Translations under genes and position numbers: made by a program
In this document: in pieces, positions 41,512 to 50,485 of the stretch
Numbering within the stretch: position 1 is the stretch's first letter
Layout of the letters: every line of letters starts with the position of its first letter
DNA from: CAYUHK01 sp964475165
GTDB taxonomy: Bacteria > Verrucomicrobiota > Kiritimatiellia > JAAZAB01
DNA: 64,000 nucleotides
Reading direction: 5' to 3'
Assembly (NCBI GenBank): GCA_964475165.1
Contig: CAYYVN010000005.1
Span: forward strand, 1 to 64,000
The notes under the pieces: generated by a model
What the model was told of the DNA's origin: nothing
Seen by the model: only the letters and a program-made list of their open reading frames with translations
Databases searched by the model: none

Positions 41512-42069
41512 CTACCAGCCTCCATGATCGCAGAGGATTTTCAGGCCCAGGCCAATGAGCATCAAGCCGCCCAGCAACTCCAGGCGAGCGGCACAGCCCT
41601 CTTTCTTGATGCGGCACCCTATCAACCCGGCCAGCAGCGACAAGCTGAAGGTGACCGCGCCAATGAGCAGGGCCGGCCCAATAATCGGTACCCTTAAAAA
41701 GGAGAGGCTCAGCCCAACCGCCAGCGCATCAATACTGGTCGCCAGCGATAATAACACGAGTAAGCCCAGCCCCACCGGCGCCGACTGGGCCGCTCGTGGC
41801 CGAAACGATTCCCAGACCATCTTCCCCCCGACGGCCACCAACAATCCGCAAGCCAGCCAATGCTCAAAACTGGCGATGGCCGCGCGGAAACTCAAGCCGG
41901 CCAGCCAGCCCAAGATGGGCATCAAGGCTTGGAAGGCCCCAAAAAAGAGGGCCATGACCAGGGCCGACCGCAAGCGCGGCAGGCGCAGGGCAATCCCGTA
42001 GGCCAGGGCCACCGTCAAGGAATCCATGGATAGCCCCAGGGCGATAAGCAAAAGAGCGCTCAAGCTCAT
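41512..42069 (-). CDS. mntP: Manganese efflux pump MntP
   Basis: The 185-residue protein has six hydrophobic helices and the twin motif of the family: LGLSMDSLTVALAYG in helix 1 and LATSIDALAVGLSLSFL in helix 4, each with the conserved Asp. MntP exports Mn2+ across the inner membrane. Its ATG overlaps the thrC stop by 4 bases. No mntR gene or manganese riboswitch is evident upstream; expression would come from thrC or the kinase. Confidence 0.9.
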   Translation of the reverse strand: MSLSALLLIALGLSMDSLTVALAYGIALRLPRLRSALVMALFFGAFQALMPILGWLAGLSFRAAIASFEHWLACGLLVAVGGKMVWESFRPRAAQSAPVGLGLLVLLSLATSIDALAVGLSLSFLRVPIIGPALLIGAVTFSLSLLAGLIGCRIKKEGCAARLELLGGLMLIGLGLKILCDHGGW

Positions 42070-43445
42070 AACATACGCGGCTCCATGAAACTGCGGAGAG
42101 CGGATACGGTGGCCGGCAATAGGGTGCGGCGGGTCGGCAGGCTCGTGAGGTTCTCCAGCAGCTCGTGGCGCGCCAGATCACGACCGATGGCCTGCTGAAT
42201 GGCCGAACTGAATTTAGCCGGATGGGCGGTGGCCAGACAGATCATCGGCTCTTCGGGATCCAAGAACGATTGCGCCACCCGCACGCCCACGGCGCTATGG
42301 GGATCAAGCAGATAGCCATGCGTGGTATATATCTGGCGAATGGTAGCCAGGCAGGCGGAGGTATCGGCCGCGCCGGCGGCGAAGAGCGGATCCACCCCCC
42401 CCTCCCGGCAGGCCACCTGCAAGCGACCGGCAGCATTGAATTCGGCCATCCAGTGCCGGATACGATCGGGATCTTCCCCAGCTAAATAATATAAGTAGCG
42501 CTCGAAATTGCTGGCCACCTGGATATCCATGGAGGGGCTCAAGGTGGCCTGCAGGCGGCCGCGTTGATAAAGGCCACTCTGGAAAAAGCGCGCCAGAATA
42601 TCGTTTTCATTGGTGGCCAGCACCAAACGGGCAATCGGCAAGCCCATGCGCTTTGCGAGATAGCCAGCAAAGATATCGCCGAAATTACCGGTGGGCACCG
42701 CAAACCTGACCCGCGCCTTGCCAGTGCGCTCCATGACCCTCAAAGCCGCATAAAAATAATAGACGATCTGGCTCAACAAGCGCGCCCAGTTGATGGAATT
42801 AACAGCCCCCAATGCATGCTGGTCCCGAAAATCCAGATCATTAAAGAGGCTTTTGACGATATTTTGGCAGTCATCAAAATTGCCCTGCAGAGCCAAAGCG
42901 AAAACATTCTCATCCGGCACCGTCGTCATCTGCAGCTCCTGCAAGGGGCTGATGCGCCCCTCGGGATACAGCACAAAAATACGCATTTGGCGACGGCCCC
43001 TGACGCCCTCAATGGCGGCACTGCCCGTATCGCCACTGGTGGCCGCTAGGATATTTAGGCGTTGCCCGGATCCGGTCAGCTCATATTCAAAAAGGCGCCC
43101 TAAAAATTGCAGGGCTATATCCTTGAAGGCCAGGGTCGGGCCGTGAAAGAGCTCAAGGATATGCAGATGATCCAGCGAAACAACCGGCGCCACCTCCGGA
43201 TGACGAAAGGCCGCCAAGCTCCCCGCGATCAGGGCGCGTAGATCCGCCGCTGGCAGATCGGTATAGGGCCGCATAATGGCAAAAGCCAACTCGCCATAAG
43301 ACAGCTTCCGCCACTCATCCAGGGAGCCGCTCAGATCCGGCAGCGTGGCCGGCAGCAATAAACCGCCGTCGCGGGCCAAGCCGGTCATAACCGCTGTTCG
43401 AAATCCCACGGGAGCATCCCCGCCCCGAGTGCTGATATATTGCAT
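42066..43445 (-). CDS. thrC: Threonine synthase
   Basis: ThrC converts O-phosphohomoserine to threonine with pyridoxal phosphate. The 459-residue protein begins MQYISTRGGDAPVGFRTAVMTGLARDGGLLLP, the long bacterial type. It has FHGPTLAFKDIALQFLG with the PLP Lys, ATSGDTGSAAIEGV (PLP phosphate loop), and PTGNFGDIFAGY. It begins 6 bases after the kinase gene ends and overlaps mntP. Confidence 0.95.
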   Translation of the reverse strand: MQYISTRGGDAPVGFRTAVMTGLARDGGLLLPATLPDLSGSLDEWRKLSYGELAFAIMRPYTDLPAADLRALIAGSLAAFRHPEVAPVVSLDHLHILELFHGPTLAFKDIALQFLGRLFEYELTGSGQRLNILAATSGDTGSAAIEGVRGRRQMRIFVLYPEGRISPLQELQMTTVPDENVFALALQGNFDDCQNIVKSLFNDLDFRDQHALGAVNSINWARLLSQIVYYFYAALRVMERTGKARVRFAVPTGNFGDIFAGYLAKRMGLPIARLVLATNENDILARFFQSGLYQRGRLQATLSPSMDIQVASNFERYLYYLAGEDPDRIRHWMAEFNAAGRLQVACREGGVDPLFAAGAADTSACLATIRQIYTTHGYLLDPHSAVGVRVAQSFLDPEEPMICLATAHPAKFSSAIQQAIGRDLARHELLENLTSLPTRRTLLPATVSALRSFMEPRML

Positions 43446-43451
43446 ACCCGC

Positions 43452-46400
43452 CTACCTTTGTAAGTGCCCCCGGCCTCTTTCTGGCATGCGCCAAGGTTGT
43501 CCATTAACTTGCCGTAAAACTGGCATGCGTTGCAAGACATCTGTGAACCAGTATTTCTGACGCGGATACAGGGGGTCATAGTCCAACCAGATGGTCTCCA
43601 GCGGCAACCCCTGCAAAGGCGCCAATGTTTTTACCTTGGTCTGCATGATCATCAAACTGCGTAGCGCGGTGAGGTTTTGCAGGGGCGTTAAATCCATGAG
43701 CGCGGTGTTATTGAGATTCAAGTGGAGCAACGGCAGATCCTGGAGCCGGCTCAGGTCACGATCCCGCAGCTTGGTGCCGCTGAGGTTCAGATGCTGTAAG
43801 GGCATATTTTGCAGCCAGCTCAAGTCACGGATATCGGTGCCACTCAAATCCAGCTGGCGCAACGGCAGGCCCTCCAAAAACCGGAAATCGGTCGCTTTAA
43901 CGCGCGCCATTGATAGGGATGTGAGGGGCATAGCGCTTAAAACGGAAAGGTCTCTAAGTTCCGTATCGCTAATATCCAACCAGTCCAGGGGGGCCCCGCT
44001 CAGAGACGCCAGCTCGCGCACCTTACTGCGAGCCAAAGCGAGCCGCGCCAAGGGAGCACCCTGCAAGGCGCTGATATCCTTAACCTGACTATCGCTCAGC
44101 ATCAAGTACTGCAGCTGCATCCCGCGCAGGACATTGATATCGCGAATGCGGCAGCCCTGTAGATCCAAGGCGGTCAGCGGCATATTTCTCAAGCCGGCAA
44201 TATCCGTGACGCGCGTATATGCCAGATTCAATGTATGGAGCGGCATACCGATCAAAGGCGTAATATCCTTGACCAACGTGTAGCTAACATCCAATTCATG
44301 CAAGGAAGCTCCGCGCAAACAGGTCAGATCATTCAAGGGCGCCAAGAGTGGCGGATCCCGTCCCTGCTCGGAGAGCGGAGCTCCGCAACAGACGAGCTCG
44401 CGCAGGCTGGTGAGCGCACTCAAAGGCCGGAGATCCTTCAACGCCGGGGAGATGATTTCCACGCGTATGATTTGATCGGCAGCATCCGTCTGGATCACGA
44501 TCATTTCCTCCGGCAGGCCCGGGTTAGATGCCAGCAACTGCTCCTTGAGGATGGTCGCGGAGGATGCGGCCGGCTGGGCGCGGGCGGGCGGAGCGCTGGA
44601 AGGAGCCGGCGCGCGCACGGGCGGATCATATTTTAAGTGGCGCAGGATCAGTTCATGCTCCTGCACAAAGCGGGTGGACCCGAAAGTTTGCCGATATTTA
44701 TCGAGCACCGGCTGCAGCTTGCGCAATTCTTCCTCAGTGGGCCTGCGCTTGCGAAGAGCCGTCAGCCAGGCGTCGGCCGCGTCGGGACCTTCGGCCACCT
44801 CAATTTGCAGCGCGCGCAAAATGCGCCGCAGGCCAGCTTGGGCCTGGATCTCGGCGCGCTGAAGGATTTTTTCCTGCAGTTGCTCCGTCAACACCGGCGC
44901 GAGCACTGGGCCGGTCTGGGGCGCCCAAGCGGCAGCCAGTTTCCAATCAGGCTCTCGCATGGCCAGCAAGATCCGCATCAAGGCCAGGGCCGGTTTTTCT
45001 TCCGTGCCCAGCCGGAGCCGTTGTTCGGCCAGGGTTAGATCCCTCACGCTAAAGGAGCGAGTTTGTATGATCTGGCCGGCGGCGAGCTTCAAGGTCTTTT
45101 CCACTTGCACGGTATCGGCGCGCACCGCGCGCACCACAAACTGCTCGCGGCCACTGGTAAGATTCACCCAGGTTGTCTGGCCTTGCAGGCTCCGAAAAGC
45201 ATCCAGGATATATTGCTCCATCCGAGAGGCCTCCTCCAAAAGCGAGCTTAAATCGGCCAACTCAGCTGAGTGGCCCGCCAAGGCGCTCAGCGCGCGCGCC
45301 GTCTGCGTCAGGGCCAGCGCACCGGGCAGGTCATCGGCCAGCACGCGCGTGCCGATCTGCTGTAATAATTGGTCCCAGTGCAAAGCGGCTTGCTGCGCGG
45401 CCGCGCTCAACTGAGCTTGGTGCGCATTGGCCTGCCCCCGCAGCTCGCGCACCTTGGCTCCGCGGCTGGCGGCCGTTTCCGCCGCCCAAGCGCCCTGATA
45501 TTGATCATAGTTATCGGCCGCCGCGCCGAAGTTGTTTTGAGCGATCAGCGGCTGAGTTTGGGCCTCTAAATCTGCCATGACCGCCGCCGCCGCTTGCTGG
45601 ATCAAATCCTGCAGCTTGTGGATTTCAGCGGCGGCCAGGGCGGCATAGGGAGTGGCGTTGGTATCACTGGCGATCTGCTCATATTGCCGCAGCGCCTCTC
45701 GGATCTGGAAGGCATTGGTGAGAGGCCACTGTTGCACCCAGGCAAATCTCTGGCGCAGATTTTCCTGATGCATCGCGGCGGACTCTGGCGAGTCTTCGGC
45801 GGCACCGCTGACCCGTTCGCGCAGATGCGCGCTGATCAGCAGCGGCAAAGAGCGCTCCGAGTCCTGCAACCTGGGCAACGGCGCCCCGAACAAGAGGAGT
45901 AAAACCGCGGCGCCCACCAAGCCCACGCCAGCCAGCCACCAGCCCAGCTTCTTTTTTCTTTTACGCTGCTGGCGCAAGACAAAGCGCCGCTCCACATTTT
46001 GAAAGGTCGTGCTGATCGGCACGCTCGGCGCCGGATCAGGCGCCGGCGCTGATGGGGGCAGCGCCACTTTGATGCGCGGTTGGGTCTCGCGCGGAACACT
46101 GCGCTGCATGGTGCTGGCCCCCTCAGGCAGCCAGGCGCCATCATCCGGTTTTTGATGAAGCAAGACGCGGCGGATATCGGCCAGCAGCGCTTCCCAGGAA
46201 GGCTGACGCATCTCGCGATCCTTGGCCATCATTTTCTCCACCAAGCCAACCACGGCCACCGAAAGATGGGGATTGAGCTCCAGCGCATCCGGGATCTGAT
46301 CGGTGATCTGGAGATCCATGGCCGTGGCCGCCGGCGCGTCTTCAAAAGGCATCTGGCCCGTCAGGCAATGGTATAAGGTGGCGCCCAGGGAATAGATATC

Positions 46401-46985
46401 CGCCCGGCAATCCAAGGCCGTCCCACCCCGAGATTGCTCCGGGGAAATATAATTCGGCGTGCCGTAGACGATCTCCAGTCTGGTCTTGGCACGATCCATG
46501 GCTGAACGCATGCTCTGGGCCAAGCCGAGATCGGCCAGCTTGACGGTGCCATCGCTATCAATGATCACATTATCGGGCTTGATATCACAATGCACCACGC
46601 GCGCCTCTTGCCAGGCATACTGCATGGCTTCGGCTACGCTCTGCGCCACCAGCAGGGCATGCTCCTCGGAAAGTTTTTGCTTGCGCCGAATCCAATCTCC
46701 CAAGCTATAGCCGGAGATAAACTCCATCACAAAATAATAAATGCCTTGCTCCGTTTGACCGAAGTCATGGACTTGTACGATATTGGGATGCTTGAGGTTG
46801 GCGGTGATTCTGGCTTCAGTCAAAAACTGCTGCACATCGGCTGGGTCGCTGGCCAGGGCCGCTGGCAGCGTTTTCAAGGCCACCAGACGATCCAGAGCCA
46901 GCTGGCGCGCCTTATAGACGGTGCTCATGCCGCTATGCGGCAAAGTCGCGATGATTTCAAAACCTGGAAATTGAGGTGCATCCAT
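43452..46985 (-). CDS. Membrane Ser/Thr kinase with extracytoplasmic leucine-rich repeats
   Basis: The 1177-residue protein has an N-terminal Hanks-type kinase domain (about 8-275): Lys38 in VALKTLP, the catalytic loop HCDIKPDN with Asp134, DLG at 152-154, and GTPNYISPEQ. The glycine loop is altered (LPHSGMSTVYKA in place of GxGxxG). A Pro-rich linker, a basic stretch and one transmembrane helix (about 347-369, LGWWLAGVGLVGAAVLLLL) follow, then a long helical region. From about 880 to 1130 there are some ten leucine-rich repeats of 22-23 residues (for example PLHTLNLAYTRVTDIAGLRNM), ending in VLRQVNGQPW. The LRR style is typical of PVC bacteria. The ATG at 46985 is chosen because it begins the kinase fold; upstream codons look non-coding. 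It is divergent from the Tad locus and leads thrC and mntP. Confidence 0.88.
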   Translation of the reverse strand: MDAPQFPGFEIIATLPHSGMSTVYKARQLALDRLVALKTLPAALASDPADVQQFLTEARITANLKHPNIVQVHDFGQTEQGIYYFVMEFISGYSLGDWIRRKQKLSEEHALLVAQSVAEAMQYAWQEARVVHCDIKPDNVIIDSDGTVKLADLGLAQSMRSAMDRAKTRLEIVYGTPNYISPEQSRGGTALDCRADIYSLGATLYHCLTGQMPFEDAPAATAMDLQITDQIPDALELNPHLSVAVVGLVEKMMAKDREMRQPSWEALLADIRRVLLHQKPDDGAWLPEGASTMQRSVPRETQPRIKVALPPSAPAPDPAPSVPISTTFQNVERRFVLRQQRKRKKKLGWWLAGVGLVGAAVLLLLFGAPLPRLQDSERSLPLLISAHLRERVSGAAEDSPESAAMHQENLRQRFAWVQQWPLTNAFQIREALRQYEQIASDTNATPYAALAAAEIHKLQDLIQQAAAAVMADLEAQTQPLIAQNNFGAAADNYDQYQGAWAAETAASRGAKVRELRGQANAHQAQLSAAAQQAALHWDQLLQQIGTRVLADDLPGALALTQTARALSALAGHSAELADLSSLLEEASRMEQYILDAFRSLQGQTTWVNLTSGREQFVVRAVRADTVQVEKTLKLAAGQIIQTRSFSVRDLTLAEQRLRLGTEEKPALALMRILLAMREPDWKLAAAWAPQTGPVLAPVLTEQLQEKILQRAEIQAQAGLRRILRALQIEVAEGPDAADAWLTALRKRRPTEEELRKLQPVLDKYRQTFGSTRFVQEHELILRHLKYDPPVRAPAPSSAPPARAQPAASSATILKEQLLASNPGLPEEMIVIQTDAADQIIRVEIISPALKDLRPLSALTSLRELVCCGAPLSEQGRDPPLLAPLNDLTCLRGASLHELDVSYTLVKDITPLIGMPLHTLNLAYTRVTDIAGLRNMPLTALDLQGCRIRDINVLRGMQLQYLMLSDSQVKDISALQGAPLARLALARSKVRELASLSGAPLDWLDISDTELRDLSVLSAMPLTSLSMARVKATDFRFLEGLPLRQLDLSGTDIRDLSWLQNMPLQHLNLSGTKLRDRDLSRLQDLPLLHLNLNNTALMDLTPLQNLTALRSLMIMQTKVKTLAPLQGLPLETIWLDYDPLYPRQKYWFTDVLQRMPVLRQVNGQPWRMPERGRGHLQR

Positions 46986-47095
46986 ATCTCTTGCTCCGCC
47001 AAGCAATTTGGAGCCCGCGCAGGGCTGATAGGCGCGTAAAGCCTGCTGCGAGCAGCTCCTGGCGCCCGCCGCTCCACGGCTCAGATGCTTATAGA

Positions 47096-47125
47096 TTGAC
47101 ACCTTAACGCCATCTATGCTTGAAT
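47096..47125 (+). promoter_or_regulatory. Putative promoter of the Tad locus
   Basis: TTGACA, the sigma70 consensus, at 47096-47101, 18 bases, TTGAAT at 47120-47125. It is about 50 bases before the first small pilin-like gene. The gap to the divergent kinase gene is 189 bases and probably contains promoters for both. Confidence 0.45.
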
Positions 47126-47174
47126 TCAATAAAGAACATTGGCTGGCGCCCGCCAGCAGGAGCCAAGAACCACG

Positions 47175-47363
47175 ATGATCAGGCGGTGGAGTTTTTGGAG
47201 CGCGGCCCAGCGCCGGCGGCGGAAGCGCGGGCAGGCCCTGGTGGAGTATCTGGTGATAACCGGCATCCTCCTGGCAACGCTGGCCATTTTAACGCTCTTA
47301 TTGGTCACCTTTAAAGCATACGGGGCACGCATTCTGGATCTGTTAGCAGCGGATTATCCTTAA
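47175..47363 (+). CDS. Small Flp/TadE-like membrane protein
   Basis: The 62-residue protein has a basic leader (AAQRRRRKRGQALVEYLV) followed by a hydrophobic helix (ITGILLATLAILTLLLV). G|QALVEY fits the Flp-type prepilin cleavage site G|xxxxEY. It could be a minor Flp pilin (pseudopilin) of the Tad pilus. The ATG at 47175 is chosen; a TTG at 47139 would add 12 residues. The next gene encodes a second, more typical Flp pilin 19 bases downstream. Confidence 0.65.
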   Translation: MIRRWSFWSAAQRRRRKRGQALVEYLVITGILLATLAILTLLLVTFKAYGARILDLLAADYP

Positions 47364-47382
47364 ATAAAGGAGGTTGATAGTC

Positions 47383-47619
47383 ATGCTTCGCAAACGATGC
47401 CATAAGCTGGGACAGGCCATGACCGAGTATATCATCATTGTCGCCATCATCGCCCTGGCGGCCCTGGCCATTTTTGGGCTCTTCGGCGATCGTATCCGCG
47501 CGATGGTGGGCGGCGCCACCGAAGAGCTGGGCGGCGATGCTTCGGCCGTGCAGAGTGCCGTAGGCTCCGAAGGCGACTCGCTGGAACATTTGAGAAACCT
47601 CAAGCCGTCCGGCAATTGA
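47383..47619 (+). CDS. flp: Flp-type pilin, major Tad pilus subunit
   Basis: The 78-residue protein has a short basic leader and the Flp processing site G|QAMTEYIIIVAIIALAALAIF, with the conserved Glu-Tyr pair inside the hydrophobic helix. The C-terminal part is short, acidic and Ser/Gly-rich, as in Flp pilins. A full AAAGGAGG site lies 9 bases before the ATG at 47383. A strong hairpin follows the gene, consistent with high expression of the pilin relative to downstream genes. The prepilin peptidase (TadV) is not in the window. Confidence 0.85.
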   Translation: MLRKRCHKLGQAMTEYIIIVAIIALAALAIFGLFGDRIRAMVGGATEELGGDASAVQSAVGSEGDSLEHLRNLKPSGN

Positions 47620-47656
47620 AACCCGGACGATTGATTTCAGCCACAAGCGCCCCCTG

Positions 47657-47700
47657 AGCTCCGCGCCAGGGCCCCAACGGCTTGGGCCGGCGGCGGAGCT
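47657..47700 (+). promoter_or_regulatory. Imperfect hairpin between flp and tadE-like gene
   Basis: AGCTCCGC (47657-47664) pairs with GCGGAGCT (47693-47700). The inner bases GCC..GG.CCCAA largely pair with TTGGGCCGGC, giving a long GC-rich stem with bulges. No T-tract follows. It may stabilise the pilin message or weaken read-through to the assembly genes. Confidence 0.5.
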
Positions 47701-47766
47701 TGGAGCGCCAAGGCAACCGCAGGAGGCCCGGGCACGCCTTTTTCAAAACAGATAAACATACGATCT

Positions 47767-48375
47767 ATGGCAGCATTGCATCGCCAATCAGGCCAATCAG
47801 GCCAAGCGCTCATTGAATCCTGCGTGGTTATTGGCATTTTATGCCTCTTGCTGATGGGTTTGCTGCAGCTCTCCCAACTCTATATGGCCCAGGAAATCCT
47901 GCACTATGCCGCCGGCCGCGGCGCGCGCGCCCGGGCGGTGGGCTTCAATGATTTCATGGTTTTTAAAACGGTGCGCGCGAGCACCATCGCCAATGCCGGG
48001 CCCCTCACCTCGCCGACCATCAATCTGCCGGCCGGCACGCCGCTAACCCTCAGGCTCGGTCAGCGCTTCCGGAGCCGCGTGCCAGTGACAACCGCCAACG
48101 GCCCCAGCGCGCAAGGCGCCATCGAACGGGCCCGCATCCCATTATATCTAGGGGCCAACTGGCACTCTCAATTGAGGCCTATCCTGGATTATGAGGATTG
48201 GCCTGGCATTGATTACACCTGCCAGGAAGAGGCCGCCACCCTTACCTTTAGGGTGAGCCAGCATTTCCCGCTCAAGTTCCTCTGGCACCGGCTATTTTAT
48301 GCTGATGATCATGTAGCGCTAAGCGGCACGGTCACGCTCGATAACCATTATCCTCTCTACATGGCTGCGGAATAA
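47767..48375 (+). CDS. TadE-like pilus assembly protein
   Basis: The 202-residue protein opens SGQSGQALIESCVVIGILCLLLMGLLQLSQLY, the TadE pattern (G-Q-A-x-x-E followed by a helix). The mature part faces the periplasm and includes beta-rich segments (ATLTFRVSQHFPLKFLW). TadE and TadF pseudopilins help Tad pilus biogenesis. The ATG at 47767 is directly before the basic leader; no strong ribosome site is visible. Confidence 0.8.
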   Translation: MAALHRQSGQSGQALIESCVVIGILCLLLMGLLQLSQLYMAQEILHYAAGRGARARAVGFNDFMVFKTVRASTIANAGPLTSPTINLPAGTPLTLRLGQRFRSRVPVTTANGPSAQGAIERARIPLYLGANWHSQLRPILDYEDWPGIDYTCQEEAATLTFRVSQHFPLKFLWHRLFYADDHVALSGTVTLDNHYPLYMAAE

Positions 48376-48399
48376 AATTGCGCGCGAGAAGGCAACGCC

Positions 48400-49893
48400 A
48401 TGCCCAATAGATATGCTGAAAATGGAGCCAAGCTGATCCGGGGGGCCCAGACTGGCCGCTGGCCGGCGCGGCGCCCAAGCCTGGCCAGCGCGCCATCTCT
48501 GACCGGGCGGGACCAGAGCGGGCAGACCATGATTTTCATGATTATGATCATGATCATTTTATCTTTCATCCTCCTCTGGAATTTCGATCTGCATAAAATC
48601 CTCCACCTCAAAGGGCGCTGCCAGAATGCTGGCGATGCCGCCGCCCTGGGAGCTGCGCGCTGGCAGGGCATCACGCTCAACTTGATTGGCGACCTCAACA
48701 TCATGCAGGCCATCATGTTGAGCAGCGGCGAGAGCAACGCGGCCGCGCAGATTTCTGAATTGCAGGCGCGGCTCTGTTACGCCGGGCCGCTGATCGGTCT
48801 ACTGGCCGCGCAACAAGCCGCCAAACAGAACGGGATATATGTGAACGCTGCTTTCAGCGCCCGCCTCAGCCAGCAGGCCGCTAATGTGCTTCAAGACTAC
48901 GCCCCTATATTCCCGGAACCCTATCCGGGGTGCTGGGCGGATTATGGCGAGATGTTGCAGCGCCTGGCCGACGAAGGGCTAGCGGCCGCGCCGGATAATG
49001 CCCGTTACTATGTGGATTATGCCGGCAGTCATTTTCTGCTGGACCCGGATTTTTATGACGCCGTGGCCGGGCACGATTGGTGCTGGTTTTTCTTTCACGC
49101 CATGAGCCTCCTGGAAAACTACACCGATTATCATTACTGGCCGGCCCTGCCTCCTGTGCTGCACCCCGAACTGCCCATTAACAGCGAAATTTTTGGCCTG
49201 GGCTTAAGCGCGCAGACCATCCTGATCCCCGGCGGCGCGCACACCTTAGCGGAGATGAACCAGCTCCGCGCCGCAGATCATCCTGAGACCCGCCCCATCT
49301 CCCCGGCCGTGGCCGCTATGCCCAGCACTTGGTATAGCTACGCGCCGGAAGAATGGACGGCGTGGAGGAGCATGGCCCGCGATGGCTCCGATCCTTTTCC
49401 GGCCCGAGCCGCCATCAGGCCACAATATGATTATGCCGGCGCTGATGCCGCCATCCGCATTGAAGCCGCCGCCGAAAGGCTAACGCCGGGGGCCGGCGGC
49501 AACCTTATCACCTGGACAGCGGCCGCTAAACCCTTCGGCTATCTGGAGGGGCCGCTGCGGCCCGACTCCTATGCGCTGGTCTTGCCGGCCTTTCATGAAG
49601 TGCGCCTCATTCCCGTGGATGCATCCTCAGCGCCAGCGGGTGGCTCATATAATCTGGCTTGGCGCGAACATATCGAGCTGCATTTGCCTGCATACATGCA
49701 GAACGGTCCGGGAAGCCTGCAGGCCAGCTGTCCTTATTGTCGCCAATTAGGTCTTTGGGAACAAGCCAGCTGGCGCGCCACAGGCATCCATTGGCTGGCG
49801 GCCACCAATGCCGCCGGGGAGCGCCTGCATACTTGTGAGTTCTCCGCCAGCGGTCCGCCACAGGCCGGCGGTGGCCGCCGCCGCGGACATTAA
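48400..49893 (+). CDS. TadG-like pilus assembly protein
   Basis: The 497-residue protein has an N-terminal leader ending GRDQSGQTMIFMIMIMIILSFILLW, matching the TadG/TadE-G-like anchor. HKILHLKGRCQNAGDAAALGAARW follows, the amphipathic helix typical of this family. The large C-terminal part is extracytoplasmic, with a Cys pair (CPYCRQLG) near the end. Its function in Tad pili is poorly defined, possibly peptidoglycan or outer-membrane anchoring. The next gene starts 4 bases after the stop. Confidence 0.75.
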   Translation: MPNRYAENGAKLIRGAQTGRWPARRPSLASAPSLTGRDQSGQTMIFMIMIMIILSFILLWNFDLHKILHLKGRCQNAGDAAALGAARWQGITLNLIGDLNIMQAIMLSSGESNAAAQISELQARLCYAGPLIGLLAAQQAAKQNGIYVNAAFSARLSQQAANVLQDYAPIFPEPYPGCWADYGEMLQRLADEGLAAAPDNARYYVDYAGSHFLLDPDFYDAVAGHDWCWFFFHAMSLLENYTDYHYWPALPPVLHPELPINSEIFGLGLSAQTILIPGGAHTLAEMNQLRAADHPETRPISPAVAAMPSTWYSYAPEEWTAWRSMARDGSDPFPARAAIRPQYDYAGADAAIRIEAAAERLTPGAGGNLITWTAAAKPFGYLEGPLRPDSYALVLPAFHEVRLIPVDASSAPAGGSYNLAWREHIELHLPAYMQNGPGSLQASCPYCRQLGLWEQASWRATGIHWLAATNAAGERLHTCEFSASGPPQAGGGRRRGH

Positions 49894-49897
49894 AACT

Positions 49898-50479
49898 ATG
49901 CTAAACCTAAACCACCAAAACCGGCCCAGTGCGATCAGGGGCCAGCCAGCCGCCCAGCCAGCGAGCCGCCTGGGTGTTGACCGCTCCGGCCAAGCCATGG
50001 TGGAGCTCGCCGTGGGCCTGGTGATCATCATGGTGCTGATCGGGGGCTTGATCCAAATCGGCCGCCTGAGCAATGCGCACACGCGCACCATGATCCAAGC
50101 GCGCGCCATGGCGGCGCGCGCGGCACTGGCCGCAACCCAGCCTCAGCCGGCGGGCCGCTATATCTATTCCTGGATCGCTGGGCCGGATGGCCAGCCTTAT
50201 ACGCGGGATGATATACCTGTTTTGGCAACGAATGCGCCCGAGGCGCCGCAGGCCATTGATCTGGCCGCGCAGCCCCAGCAACTAGCCGGCTTCGTGCCAG
50301 GTAACGCCCTGGCCAGCTGGCTGGCCACGCCCCAGCAAATCGACGAATTTTACCTGGTGAAAGGGCATAACCAGGAAGTATGCCCTACGCTCTCGATCAT
50401 CCGCGCTTTGATAGCAGATCAAGAAGCCATCAATGTGGCAAGCGAAGCCTGGCTGGTCTGGACCAAGGGTCTTTATTAA
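49898..50479 (+). CDS. Second TadE-like protein
   Basis: The 193-residue protein has a leader of about 35 residues, then DRSGQAMVELAVGLVIIMVLIGGLIQIG, a TadE-type anchor with the conserved Glu. The helix continues as RLSNAHTRTMIQARAMAARAALAAT. The rest is predicted outside the cytoplasm and is not similar to anything I recognise. ATG at 49898 directly follows the previous stop; translation may be coupled. Confidence 0.75.
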   Translation: MLNLNHQNRPSAIRGQPAAQPASRLGVDRSGQAMVELAVGLVIIMVLIGGLIQIGRLSNAHTRTMIQARAMAARAALAATQPQPAGRYIYSWIAGPDGQPYTRDDIPVLATNAPEAPQAIDLAAQPQQLAGFVPGNALASWLATPQQIDEFYLVKGHNQEVCPTLSIIRALIADQEAINVASEAWLVWTKGLY

Positions 50480-50485
50480 ATATCT

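Noticed and set aside
42066..46985. Manganese riboswitch (yybP-ykoY type) controlling mntP
   Set aside because: mntP overlaps thrC directly and there is no leader sequence that could hold the structure.
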